A DNA stretch of 64,000 bases from Parahaliea maris. GTDB lineage: Bacteria; Pseudomonadota; Gammaproteobacteria; Pseudomonadales; Halieaceae. The position numbers and the translations under genes were made by a program. Where the stretch lies: NCBI RefSeq assembly GCF_008064665.1, contig NZ_VRZA01000010.1, positions 43,277-107,276 on the forward strand, given 5' to 3'. The notes under the pieces were generated by a model, which saw only the letters and a program-made list of their open reading frames with translations, made no database searches and was not told the DNA's origin. Shown one piece after another: positions 27,358 to 35,209 of the stretch; within the stretch, counting starts at the first letter, position 1, and every line of letters starts with the position of its first letter.

Positions 27358-27483
27358 CTAGCGCAAGGTATGCAGGTTGCGCAGTGATTCGGCGAGGCTG
27401 TGCAGCCACCTGTGGTATGCGCTCGCAGTCATCGTTTCCGGTTTTTCCTTCCGCTCGCAATTGTGCTTTTCTGGCTTGTTCAT
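27358..27483 (-). CDS. Predicted 41-residue protein, probable SoxR target
   Basis: A short leftward frame starts at ATG 27481-27483 and ends at TAG 27358-27360. It begins MNKPEKHNCERKEKPETMTA and ends with a helical, amphipathic WLHSLAESLRNLHTLR stretch. A ribosome site (AGGGAG) lies 7 bases before the ATG. Its start is 38 bp from the -10 of a promoter whose 19-bp spacer holds a SoxR box, the geometry used by SoxR-activated genes. No homology is recognised. Coding status rests on the ribosome site and promoter placement, so confidence is moderate. Confidence 0.45.
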   Translation of the reverse strand: MNKPEKHNCERKEKPETMTASAYHRWLHSLAESLRNLHTLR

Positions 27484-27520
27484 CGTCTTCTCCCTGTCGG
27501 TTTGATTTGAATTTTCAGCT

Positions 27521-27551
27521 AGTGTAAAACCTCAAGTTAACTTAAGGTCAA
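27521..27551 (-). promoter_or_regulatory. SoxR-type promoter with 19-bp spacer, facing left
   Basis: Reading left, -35 TTGACC (27546-27551) and -10 TACACT (27521-27526) are separated by 19 bp. This over-long spacing is typical of MerR/SoxR-activated promoters. The SoxR box (27530-27547) occupies the spacer. It points away from soxR, toward the 41-residue frame. Confidence 0.65.
27530..27547. promoter_or_regulatory. SoxR box
   Basis: CCTCAAGTTAACTTAAGG differs at one base from the canonical soxS operator CCTCAAGTTAACTTGAGG. It lies 15 bp upstream of the soxR ATG, so it can serve both autoregulation and the divergent promoter. Confidence 0.85.
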
Positions 27552-27562
27552 GGAGTATTGCG

Positions 27563-28003
27563 ATGGTGGAAAGTGAAGGCCTCAGTGTGGGCAAAGTCGC
27601 TGAGCGGGCCGGCGTATCGGTGGCTACATTGCACTTTTACGAGAATCGGGGTCTCATCAGCAGTTGGCGCAATAACGGTAACCAGCGCCGTTACCGCCAG
27701 GGTGTATTGCGGCGAATCGCGGTCATCAAAACGGCTCAGCGTCTCGGTTTGTCGCTGGCGGAAATAGCTGCTGCCATGGAGACCCTGCCCGCAGACAGAA
27801 CCCCTACCAAGGCGGATTGGAAACGGCTCTCCAGTCGCTGGCGTGGCCAGTTGCAGGCGCGGATCGACCAACTGGAGAAGTTGCGCGACCAGCTGGATGG
27901 CTGTATTGGCTGCGGCTGCCTGTCGCTGCAGCAGTGCCGCCTGCGCAATCCGGACGATATTGCCGCCGAGGAGGGTGACGGGGCGATTTACCTGGAGCGC
28001 TAG
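27563..28003 (+). CDS. soxR: Redox-sensitive MerR-family activator SoxR
   Basis: A 146-residue MerR-family regulator with the N-terminal winged helix (LSVGKVAERAGVSVATLHFYE), the dimerising coiled coil (RGQLQARIDQLEKLRDQLDG) and the [2Fe-2S] Cys cluster Cys114, Cys117, Cys119 and Cys125 in the exact CX2CXCX5C SoxR pattern (GCIGCGCLSLQQC). It senses redox-cycling compounds. ATG at 27563 has AAGGAG seven bases upstream. Its near-perfect operator lies directly upstream and fits a promoter facing the opposite way. No soxS is nearby, so direct regulation of local genes is likely, as in most non-enteric bacteria. Confidence 0.95.
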   Translation: MVESEGLSVGKVAERAGVSVATLHFYENRGLISSWRNNGNQRRYRQGVLRRIAVIKTAQRLGLSLAEIAAAMETLPADRTPTKADWKRLSSRWRGQLQARIDQLEKLRDQLDGCIGCGCLSLQQCRLRNPDDIAAEEGDGAIYLER

Positions 28004-28147
28004 TCGCGCTGGACAATCCCCGGCAATCGGAGCGGCTCCGGGGTGGCCGCTAACAGTTCTTTACCTTTATTAACCGGCCTCGTCTTTTCCGTATAATTGA
28101 CCGGCGTAGCATTGAGTCCAGTTATTCGACCAGGACTCCGGACTACC

Positions 28148-29035
28148 ATGAAAACCCCGCCCCCTCACCTCAACCGCCGTAAACTGTTGCTGGGTATGAG
28201 TGCCTCGCTGTCACTCGCGCCTTTCCTCTCCCTTCCCGGCTGTGGGGGTGGCAGCAGTGGCAGCAACTCCGGGAGCACAAGCACTGATGAAACCGATACC
28301 GGCACCATCCTCGAAGATCAGGACAGCGATAGCAGTGATACTAGCACCGGAGACTCCGACTGGAGCGCCGGAGGCACGGCGGCGATGGAGGCGGATTTTC
28401 CTCCGGCGGACCCCTTCGCAAGCGGGCTTGGCAACCCCTGCACACTGACCAGTGACTACACCCTCGGGCCCTGCTACTTCGATGTGGATGATTACCAGCA
28501 GGATATCTCCGAAGGCGAGCCAGGGGTGCCCATGGCACTCGTGCTGAAACTGGTCGACCAGTACTGTGAGCCCATCGCGGGCGCCGACATCGAGGTATGG
28601 TTTGTAAACTGGGAGGGCCTGTACTCAGGGAATACCGATGGCAGCAGCAATACCCGTAGTTTCAACAGCGGCTACTGCACCGCCGGCGACCAGGCCGCCC
28701 TCGGCTCCCGCTGGTTCCGCGGAGTGCAGACCACCGACAGCAACGGGCTGGTGTACTTCAAGTGCTGTTTTCCCGGTTGGTACGCCAGCCGTACCACGCA
28801 CATTCATTTCAAGGTAGTGCGCAATAGCAGCGAAGCTCTGGTCTCCCAGTTCTGTTTCGACGACAGCCTGGCCAACGAAATCTACCTGAATCACGCGGAG
28901 TACACGGGTTACGCCAAGGACACGGACAACGAGTGGGACGGTGTATTCGGCGACGATTACAGCGATTACCAGTTTGAAGTAGAGCGCCAGTGGGACTCCT
29001 CCATGCTGGCCTACAAGGCGATCCAGATCCTGTAG
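28148..29035 (+). CDS. Intradiol ring-cleavage dioxygenase-like lipoprotein
   Basis: A 295-residue protein. The N-terminus carries a twin-arginine-like NRRKLLLG, a hydrophobic stretch and a lipobox LPGC, then a Ser/Asp/Thr-rich linker to about residue 80, so it is predicted to be exported and lipid-anchored. The rest is an intradiol dioxygenase fold (YTLGPCYFDVDD, DISEGEPGVPM, FPGWYASRTTHIHFKV). The Tyr and two His of the last motif are non-heme iron ligand positions. ATG at 28148 follows a TATAAT -10 at 28092-28097. A secreted form suggests action on extracellular aromatics or a structural role; the substrate is unknown. Next to soxR, but with its own promoter. Confidence 0.82.
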   Translation: MKTPPPHLNRRKLLLGMSASLSLAPFLSLPGCGGGSSGSNSGSTSTDETDTGTILEDQDSDSSDTSTGDSDWSAGGTAAMEADFPPADPFASGLGNPCTLTSDYTLGPCYFDVDDYQQDISEGEPGVPMALVLKLVDQYCEPIAGADIEVWFVNWEGLYSGNTDGSSNTRSFNSGYCTAGDQAALGSRWFRGVQTTDSNGLVYFKCCFPGWYASRTTHIHFKVVRNSSEALVSQFCFDDSLANEIYLNHAEYTGYAKDTDNEWDGVFGDDYSDYQFEVERQWDSSMLAYKAIQIL

Positions 29036-29041
29036 CGCGTA

Positions 29042-29353
29042 CTATGCGCGGGAGCTATTGGTGCCACATTGCCAGCAGAAGTCGAAGCTGGCAGGGCTGT
29101 CATTGCCACAGTGTTTGCAGTGCCAGTCGGGTTGGTCCTGGCGGGTCAGGAGTTCTGCGATAAGGTCTTTCGCCCGTGGGGTGTCGGCGTCGCGTTCCAC
29201 CCAGAGCTCCGGCCAGGTATCGATCGGCGCCAGTTCCCCCGCTGCACCCGCGGCGTACTCATTGCGTATCTGGCTGGCAATGCCGGCCTGATCCAGCAGG
29301 CTGCGCATCTGGCTTACCATCATGAGTTGGGGGTGGGCGTAGACCTGCTTCAT
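29042..29353 (-). CDS. DUF2007-domain protein with C-terminal zinc ribbon
   Basis: A 103-residue protein. The first 70 residues (MKQVYAHPQLMMVSQMRSLL, ASQIRNEYAAGAAGE) match the DUF2007 fold, related to PII-like signalling domains. The end is a zinc ribbon, WHCKHCGNDSPASFDFCWQC, with two CxxC pairs. It starts 3 bp after the VIT1-like gene and is probably co-translated with it. No function is established for the family; the ribbon suggests metal-stabilised protein or nucleic-acid contact. Confidence 0.8.
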   Translation of the reverse strand: MKQVYAHPQLMMVSQMRSLLDQAGIASQIRNEYAAGAAGELAPIDTWPELWVERDADTPRAKDLIAELLTRQDQPDWHCKHCGNDSPASFDFCWQCGTNSSRA

Positions 29354-29356
29354 CCC

Positions 29357-29839
29357 TCAGCCCGTTACTCTGCCGATCCATTGCCCGACAAAGTGAGAGG
29401 CGACGATGACCGCAGTCGCCACCGCCAGGTGTTCGCCTATGACCGGCAGTGCGCGGGTCTGCTGCATGCGCGCTATTTGCCAACTCATCAGTGACAACAA
29501 CAACACTGCCCACACCAGTGCGGCCACAATGGCGCTCTGCAGCGGTAGCACGAGGAAGGGCACGACAAAGGTCAGGGCCACCAGGAGTTTGCTGATGAAG
29601 GTCGCCACTGTCGCGGTCCACACATGGGTCGCGCTGTTGTGGGCATTGGACTCCTCCGACAGGTGAATGCCCAGGGCATCGGACAGGGAGTCGGCAATCG
29701 CGACGATGAGGATGCCGCTGATGACCGTGCTGGCGGAACCGGTACCCGCGGCCAGGCCGACCAGTAGCCCCGAGGGTGTGATGACGCCCGAAGTGGTGCC
29801 AAAAAACAGGCCTGTACGGACGCCCTTGTTCAATGCCAT
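29357..29839 (-). CDS. Small VIT1/CCC1-like membrane protein
   Basis: A 160-residue membrane protein with four to five hydrophobic segments. The N-terminal KGVRTGLFFGTTSGVITPSG and IVAIADSLSDALGIHLSEE stretches resemble the first helices of VIT1/CCC1 iron/manganese transporters. It is shorter than the usual 230 or so residues and lacks an evident cytoplasmic metal-binding insert. It could be a half-length family member; transport of a divalent metal is only an inference. It precedes the DUF2007 gene by 3 bp and follows cmoB on the same strand. Confidence 0.65.
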   Translation of the reverse strand: MALNKGVRTGLFFGTTSGVITPSGLLVGLAAGTGSASTVISGILIVAIADSLSDALGIHLSEESNAHNSATHVWTATVATFISKLLVALTFVVPFLVLPLQSAIVAALVWAVLLLSLMSWQIARMQQTRALPVIGEHLAVATAVIVASHFVGQWIGRVTG

Positions 29840-29870
29840 GTCAGAAAACCCCTTTGGCGGTAGTAAATCG

Positions 29871-30845
29871 TCAACCGGGCACCTTGGCGGTGATCACTGC
29901 GCGACATGGGGCAGGGTAGCCCTCGATGGTGCGTGCGCTGTTTTCCGGATCGAGGAAATTTTCCAGCGAGTGGAAGCGCATCCATTCTGTGGTGCGTTGT
30001 TCTTCGGTGCTGGTGACGGAGACATCGACAAGGGCCGGTTCACTGAACCCGGTTTTTCGCAACCAGGACAGCAGTGTGTCCACGCTGGGAAGAAACCACA
30101 CATTCCCCATTCTCGCATAGCGCCCCTCGGGAACCAGGGTGGCGCCCGGCCCTCCCTCGATGACCAGCGTTTCCAGCACCAGCTGGCCGCCGGGCCGCAG
30201 GCAGTCGCGCAGTTCCTGCAGGTGGTCCATGGGGGAGCGGCGATGATAGAGCACCCCCATGGAGAACACGGTATCGAAGGCTTTCAGCCTGGGGGGGACG
30301 TGCTCGATACCCAGTGGCAGCACCCAGACGCCCGTTTGCTGGAGATATTTCTGCAGGGCCCAGAACTGGACGACAAACAGGGGGGTTGGGTCGATACCGA
30401 TCACTTCCGTTGCGCCGGCGCCAGCCATCCGCCAGCAGTGGTAGCCACTGCCGCAGCCAACATCGAGAATTCGCCGGCCCCCGAGGTCGTCGATGTGCGG
30501 GGCGATGCGGTCCCACTTCCAGTCTGAGCGCCATTCGGTGTCGATGTGCACACCGAACAATTCGAATGGGCCCTTGCGCCAGGGGTGCAGGCCCTGGAGT
30601 TTGTCACGCAGTGCGTCGCGCTGTTGTGGGTCGAGTGGCGGATCACAATCCGCGCCCACCCGGGAGGTATCCAGATGGCGGGTGGAGGCGGGCAGGTCGG
30701 GCAGGGAAGCGAGCACCTCCAGCCAGCGCGGCAGGTCGCCGTAGCGCTTGAGGGAGAGGCCGGTGGCAATCTGCTCCTCGAGGAGTGCTGCCCAGGGCGC
30801 CAGTTCGCCCTGCTGCCAGTGATCAATCAGTGGCCTGTAGTCCAT
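29871..30845 (-). CDS. cmoB: tRNA U34 carboxymethyltransferase
   Basis: A 324-residue SAM-fold enzyme of the CmoB type. A helical N-terminal region holds WQQGELAPWAALLE and RKGPFELFGVHIDTEWRSDWKW. The methyltransferase core has ILDVGCGSGYHCWRM as motif I and FDTVFSMGVLYHRRSP. CmoB uses carboxy-SAM, made by CmoA, to convert ho5U34 into cmo5U34 in tRNAs. ATG at 30845 is preferred over TTG two codons upstream. It lies 9 bp downstream of cmoA, the standard gammaproteobacterial pair. Confidence 0.95.
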   Translation of the reverse strand: MDYRPLIDHWQQGELAPWAALLEEQIATGLSLKRYGDLPRWLEVLASLPDLPASTRHLDTSRVGADCDPPLDPQQRDALRDKLQGLHPWRKGPFELFGVHIDTEWRSDWKWDRIAPHIDDLGGRRILDVGCGSGYHCWRMAGAGATEVIGIDPTPLFVVQFWALQKYLQQTGVWVLPLGIEHVPPRLKAFDTVFSMGVLYHRRSPMDHLQELRDCLRPGGQLVLETLVIEGGPGATLVPEGRYARMGNVWFLPSVDTLLSWLRKTGFSEPALVDVSVTSTEEQRTTEWMRFHSLENFLDPENSARTIEGYPAPCRAVITAKVPG

Positions 30846-30854
30846 GGGCAAGGC

Positions 30855-31583
30855 TTATTTCAGGGCTACGAGTGAGGCGAAGTTGAAGCACTGGAACCAG
30901 ACATCACAACTGCCAAAGCCGGCATTGGCGATGCGCTGTTTGTGTTCCGCCAGCGTTTCCGGACGCAGGTAATTCTCCAGGGCCTGGCGCTTCTGGGCGA
31001 TTTCCAGGTCGCTGTAACCGTTGGCACGCTTGAAGTTGTGATGCAGGTCTATGTTCAGTTCGTCGAGGTGGGGGTCCTCGAAAGTAACCTTTTCCGACAG
31101 CACCATGATGCCGCCCGGTCGCAAACCGTCGCAGATGCGCCTGATCACTGCATCGCGATCCTCCCTGGCGATGAACTGCAGGGTGAAGTTCAGCACTACC
31201 ACGGAGGCATCCTCAATGGCAACGTCCTGCAGGTCCGCACAGGTCAGGGTGACGGGTGTTTCGTGGCTGTCGGTGTCAATGACGGTGCGGCAGCGCTCGA
31301 GCATGGCTTCGGAGTTGTCGACGCCAATGATTTCACAGTCGCTGTGGTGGACGTTCTGGCGCATGGACAGGGTCGAGGCCCCCAGCGAACACCCCAGGTC
31401 GTAGAGTTTGCTCCCCGCGCTGGCATAGCGGCCGGCCAGCAGGCCGGTCATGGCGATGATGGTGCTGTAGCCCGGAACGGACCGCTTGATCATGTCTGGA
31501 AAGACCGAGGCGACCTTGTCATCAAAGCGGAACAGGCCGGGCTCCAGCGGCTCGGCGTAGATATTGTCGCGGGCGTCAGTCAC
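30855..31583 (-). CDS. cmoA: Carboxy-S-adenosyl-L-methionine synthase
   Basis: A 242-residue SAM-dependent enzyme of the CmoA family. [21 protein letters not shown] opens the conserved part and [15 protein letters not shown] is motif I. CmoA converts SAM and prephenate to carboxy-SAM for CmoB. The start is GTG at 31583. It is the first gene of a cmoA-cmoB pair and may be followed by the VIT1-like and DUF2007 genes in one leftward unit (gaps of 9, 31 and 3 bp). Confidence 0.95.
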   Translation of the reverse strand: MTDARDNIYAEPLEPGLFRFDDKVASVFPDMIKRSVPGYSTIIAMTGLLAGRYASAGSKLYDLGCSLGASTLSMRQNVHHSDCEIIGVDNSEAMLERCRTVIDTDSHETPVTLTCADLQDVAIEDASVVVLNFTLQFIAREDRDAVIRRICDGLRPGGIMVLSEKVTFEDPHLDELNIDLHHNFKRANGYSDLEIAQKRQALENYLRPETLAEHKQRIANAGFGSCDVWFQCFNFASLVALK

Positions 31584-31674
31584 GGGCAGGCCTTGTTACT
31601 GAGATGGTTGCTTGGGTGATTTCAGGGTGCCGCGAATTTTAGCACGGAACACGACGGTGCTCCGTGGGGCGATG

Positions 31675-31701
31675 GCGACCCGCCAGCAGGCTGTGGGTCG
31701 C
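31675..31701. terminator. Stem-loop downstream of the 61-residue frame
   Basis: GCGACCC (31675-31681) pairs with GGGTCGC (31695-31701). It lies just past the leftward stop at 31719 and before cmoA, so it may end the small gene's transcript. It has no clear U-tract. Confidence 0.35.
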
Positions 31702-31718
31702 TAGAGACAGGTTTGAGC

Positions 31719-31904
31719 CTAGTTGGCGCTGCGGATCAGCTCGGCGTCTTCCTGGTTGTACTGGCGCCGGGTGCGGGCCCGCTGCTCGAAATCAGCAAAA
31801 TGCGTACTGCAATCGTGCGCATTACGCGCGCCGCCTTCATGAGCGAATTTGATGCTGCGAAGAAAGTCCACCAGACTTGCTTTGCCTTCGTCACGCCGTT
31901 TCAT
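31719..31904 (-). CDS. Hypothetical 61-residue charged protein
   Basis: Begins MKRRDEGKASLVDFLRSIKF and is rich in Arg, Asp, Glu and His (CSTHFADFEQRARTRRQYNQE). A GAAGGTG ribosome-site candidate precedes the ATG by 4-5 bases, and a TTGACA occurs about 60 bp upstream on the same strand without a convincing -10. No family is recognised and there is no signal or membrane segment. Its low hydrophobicity and evenly spread charge make a real small protein plausible, but it could be chance. Confidence 0.45.
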   Translation of the reverse strand: MKRRDEGKASLVDFLRSIKFAHEGGARNAHDCSTHFADFEQRARTRRQYNQEDAELIRSAN

Positions 31905-32024
31905 ACTGCACCTTCTACATCACTATGGAATCACTACACTTGAGAGTCTAGTGCAGGGACTTTGTCAAGTGACGTAAAAAGTACAGTCGATAATTGTGAA
32001 AAAATGGCGAAGCGCAACGGGAAC

Positions 32025-33083
32025 TCACTCCGGACGCGGCGTCGCCCCCGCGTATCTGGACCAGTTCCCGGTGATTTCCTGCACCACCTTGTTGCCCACC
32101 AGAAAGGCGTTTTCCAGTGCCGCGTCGAGCCCGGCATAGCTGTCGTGCTGTTCTTCCCGCAGGTATTCGGAAGCGGTTTTGCCCGTGGGCGGCATGGTGA
32201 AGTTGGAGGCAGTGCGCAGCACCAGCACCCGGTTCTTGTCGACCTTGCCTGCCTCGTGGAGGTAGGTCAGAGACTGGAAGGTGCCGGTATCCTCCATCGC
32301 GGAAGAGACAAATTCGCCCTCGCCGTTGGTCCAGTAGTCGGTCCACTCGTTGGCCCAGTCGTTCATCAGCTTGCCGTGCCAGAAGGTCATCGCGGCCAGT
32401 TGGTCACCCTTCAACACGAAGGGGGTGCGCTGGGCTACCGGGTACTCCGGGTACAGCTTGCGGGTCGCTGCCAGGGCCGGATCATCGGGGAGCTGCATGT
32501 CCCGGGTGAACTGGTAGGCCCACTCCACCAGGTCGCTGTTCAGCTGGAACACCTCGCCGAGATTGTAGCTCTTGCGATCCGGGTCCCCGGGCCCCTGGCT
32601 GAACAGGGGGAAGTAGCCGGTATCCCAGTCTTCTGGAATTTCACGGGCGTCGATCTCATGGGCGAGGTCGCCATCCACCAGGTACTCCGCCCAGGCGACG
32701 GAGCCCAGCGAGGCGTCCGCAGGGTCAAAACCCGAAATCCCGGCAACCAGCCAGTAGGCTTTGCTCAGGTCGAACCGGGGGTCGAGCCCCAGTGCCATGA
32801 CACTGGCGGCGGCATTGGCGGTACCCATGCCGGTCACGATGCCCAGGACACCGAGTTTTTCGTTGTAGTGAATGTCATGGTGCATGTGGGGAGCCGGGAA
32901 CACCTTGTCCAGCGGCAGGCGCTCGTTCCAGCGCTGGAATTCGCCGGCTTCGTCGCCGCTGTCCTCACCGGATTCGAACATGGTGACAACAACGACCTTG
33001 ACGGGAATAGGGCCTTCCGCGGCCTGGGCGGGAAGAACGGTCGCCGCCAGGAGCAGGGCGAAGAAGCTGATGAATCGGCGCAT
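32025..33083 (-). CDS. Purine nucleoside permease (NUP) family protein, exported
   Basis: A 352-residue protein with a clear Sec signal (MRRFISFFALLLAATVLPAQA) and a mature domain of the NUP family (PF06516-type): VKVVVVTMFESGEDSGDEAGE, GIVTGMGTANAAASVMALG and WLVAGISGFDPADASLGSVAWA. The family is named after a yeast nucleoside transporter. The mature protein has no membrane helices and its motifs resemble the phosphate/nucleoside loops of nucleoside phosphorylases. A periplasmic nucleoside-cleaving or binding role is therefore more likely here (inference). It is the last gene of an operon with ribokinase and a permease, 18 bp downstream of ribokinase. Confidence 0.82.
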   Translation of the reverse strand: MRRFISFFALLLAATVLPAQAAEGPIPVKVVVVTMFESGEDSGDEAGEFQRWNERLPLDKVFPAPHMHHDIHYNEKLGVLGIVTGMGTANAAASVMALGLDPRFDLSKAYWLVAGISGFDPADASLGSVAWAEYLVDGDLAHEIDAREIPEDWDTGYFPLFSQGPGDPDRKSYNLGEVFQLNSDLVEWAYQFTRDMQLPDDPALAATRKLYPEYPVAQRTPFVLKGDQLAAMTFWHGKLMNDWANEWTDYWTNGEGEFVSSAMEDTGTFQSLTYLHEAGKVDKNRVLVLRTASNFTMPPTGKTASEYLREEQHDSYAGLDAALENAFLVGNKVVQEITGNWSRYAGATPRPE

Positions 33084-33101
33084 GGTGGTGTCCTTGGTGA
33101 T

Positions 33102-34034
33102 TCAGTGAGATTGGAAAAATGCGTCTATGGCGGCGATATCAGGGGCGCTGGTTTGTGCTCCCAGAACCTGCACCGAGAGCGCGGCCGCGGCCTGGGCAAA
33201 ACGTACGCAGCGCTCGAGGGTCTCACCCCGGGTCAGGGCGGCCGCCAGACAGCCGTTGAAAACATCACCCGCCGCGGTGGTGTCTACCGCGTCGACCTCG
33301 AAGGCGGGGAAGCTCTCGCCGGTCACTGCATTTTGCCCAGCCTCGCGGGACAAGTACACACCGCTGGCGCCGCGAGTGATCAGTACGGTCGTGACGCCCC
33401 GCTTGTGCAGTACCCGGGCCGCCGCTGCGGCACTGCTCTCATCCGTCACCCGAATGCCCGTGAGGTGTTCTGCCTCCGTTTCGTTGGGCGTAATCATGTC
33501 GAGCAGGGGGTAGAGGCTGTCTGGCAATTCACAGGCAGGGGCAGGGTTGAGGATCACCACGGCATCGGCGTCGCGGCCCAGCGCGGCTGCCCGCTCCACC
33601 GTGGCCAGCGGCGTTTCCAGTTGCAGCAGGACAACGGCACACTTGCGAAAGGCCTCGCTGGCGGAATCGAGATGGCGGGGGGCCAGGGTCGCGTTGGCGC
33701 CGGGTGCCACGCCGATACAGTTTTCGCCGGCGGCGGATACCAGTATCTGGGCAACCCCCGAGGGAGCGCTGTCATCTACGCTGCAGTGGCGGGTGTCGAT
33801 GCCATCGCCGGCGAAGCCGGCCAGCGCCTGCTCGCCGAAGCTGTCCCGACCGACCCGGGCCACCAGGCTGACATCCGCACCGGCACGCGCCGCAGCCACG
33901 GCCTGGTTGGCGCCCTTGCCGCCGGGGGCGGTGCTGAACTGGCCCCCGAGTACGGTCTCGCCGGGCCGTGGCAGGTTCTGCACCTGCAGGATCATGTCGG
34001 TATTGCTGGATCCGACTACCAGCAGTCGTCCCAT
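33102..34034 (-). CDS. rbsK: Ribokinase (PfkB family)
   Basis: A 310-residue PfkB-family kinase with the N-terminal substrate site (VVGSSNTDMILQVQNLPRPGET), the first signature GGKGANQAVAAARAGA and the second signature DTTAAGDVFNGCLAAAL with the catalytic Asp. This pattern is specific for ribokinases: ribose plus ATP gives ribose-5-phosphate. It lies 11 bp after the permease gene and before the NUP gene, which suggests that ribose released from nucleosides is the substrate. No transcriptional repressor of the rbs type is present. Confidence 0.92.
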   Translation of the reverse strand: MGRLLVVGSSNTDMILQVQNLPRPGETVLGGQFSTAPGGKGANQAVAAARAGADVSLVARVGRDSFGEQALAGFAGDGIDTRHCSVDDSAPSGVAQILVSAAGENCIGVAPGANATLAPRHLDSASEAFRKCAVVLLQLETPLATVERAAALGRDADAVVILNPAPACELPDSLYPLLDMITPNETEAEHLTGIRVTDESSAAAAARVLHKRGVTTVLITRGASGVYLSREAGQNAVTGESFPAFEVDAVDTTAAGDVFNGCLAAALTRGETLERCVRFAQAAAALSVQVLGAQTSAPDIAAIDAFFQSH

Positions 34035-34045
34035 CGGTTTGCTCC

Positions 34046-35047
34046 CTAGAGGTTGGAATAGATGATCATGCCGAGGCCGATGAGGAAGCAGGCGAACATG
34101 GCGGCAATCAGGGGGTTGGTTCCCGCCGGAGTATCGCGGAATTCCTTCCAGATAAAGACGCCCCAGAAGGCAGCGACCATCGTCGCCCCCTGGCCCAGGC
34201 CGTAGGAGACCGCGTAGCCCGCCTTGCCGGCTGCGATAATGTTGAAACAGAAACCGGTCGCCCAGATGGCCCCGCCCAGCATGCCGACCAGGTGCAAACG
34301 GGTGCTGCCGCGGGTGATGTAGTCCCCGGGGGGCGCCGGCTCGCCGGTGATGGGTTTGTACATCAGCGGCAGCAGAAACAGCAGGTTGGAGGCCAGCAGG
34401 CCAACGGAAAACACCACCCCGGCGGAGTAGGGTGTCATGAGGCCCGCCTCGGGGTTGGCGAAATCAAACGACATGGACTGGGCAACGAAGCGGTAGAAAA
34501 AGCCCATGGCGATGCCGGCAATGACCGAAATGGTGAGCCCCTTGCCGACCCCCGCTGCCCTGTCCCCCGGAATCCGCCGGTAGATCACGGCGTCCAGTAT
34601 GATCGCCACCACTACCAGCCCGACGCCGATAAACAGCAGGGCAGGGTTGTGCACCTGGGCCGGGTCGTAATTGGCCAGCACACCGATTACCAGGGCGAGG
34701 CCGATGCCGACCGGAAAGGCAACCGCCATACCGGCAATATCGATGGCAACCACCAGCAGGATATTGGCCAGGTTGAACACCGCGCCTCCCAGCAGGGCCA
34801 TGGTGATGGCGTGACCACCGGCCTGTGAAATATCGGGCACGAAGCTGCGCCCCGCCTCTCCGCTACTGCCCAGGGTAAAGGCCAGCAGCAGCGCCAGCAG
34901 CAGTACGCCGATGGAGTAGTCCCAGTAAAACAGCTGGAAGCGCCATTCCTGGGTGGCGAGCTTCTGGGTGTTGGCCCAGGATCCCCAGCACAGCATGGTG
35001 ACCAGGCACAGCGCCACTGCGGTGGCGTAGCTTTCGACGATGAACAT
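34046..35047 (-). CDS. Ureide-permease-like / GRP-family sugar or nucleobase transporter
   Basis: A 333-residue inner-membrane protein with ten predicted helices of the drug/metabolite superfamily. Its start (SYATAVALCLVTMLCWGSWANTQKL) matches the ureide permease/glucose-ribose-porter group, which carries ureides, nucleobases or ribose. GAGAGGG precedes the ATG. It is the first gene of the permease-ribokinase-NUP operon, and a bidirectional terminator (35127-35152) isolates it from the TonB receptor upstream. Given the adjacent ribokinase, ribose is the favoured cargo; a purine base is the alternative. Confidence 0.8.
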   Translation of the reverse strand: MFIVESYATAVALCLVTMLCWGSWANTQKLATQEWRFQLFYWDYSIGVLLLALLLAFTLGSSGEAGRSFVPDISQAGGHAITMALLGGAVFNLANILLVVAIDIAGMAVAFPVGIGLALVIGVLANYDPAQVHNPALLFIGVGLVVVAIILDAVIYRRIPGDRAAGVGKGLTISVIAGIAMGFFYRFVAQSMSFDFANPEAGLMTPYSAGVVFSVGLLASNLLFLLPLMYKPITGEPAPPGDYITRGSTRLHLVGMLGGAIWATGFCFNIIAAGKAGYAVSYGLGQGATMVAAFWGVFIWKEFRDTPAGTNPLIAAMFACFLIGLGMIIYSNL

Positions 35048-35126
35048 GATTCAAACCCTCTCTTGTTGTTGTATCGGGTACTGCAATCACAGCAGGCCAC
35101 CTGCGGATGGCGGCGGAGCACACAGC

Positions 35127-35152
35127 AAAAACCCCGGCGTACCGGGGTTTTT
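35127..35152. terminator. Bidirectional intrinsic terminator
   Basis: AAAAACCCCGG (35127-35137) and CCGGGGTTTTT (35142-35152) form a perfect stem around CGTA with an A-run before and T-run after, so it can work in both directions. It ends the leftward TonB receptor transcript and means the permease operon needs its own promoter in the 80 bp beyond. Confidence 0.85.
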
Positions 35153-35209
35153 GCGGGGCCAGACTTCAGTGTAGAAGATGGCGTCAGGTACGGCTATCGT
35201 CCGTCGCGC

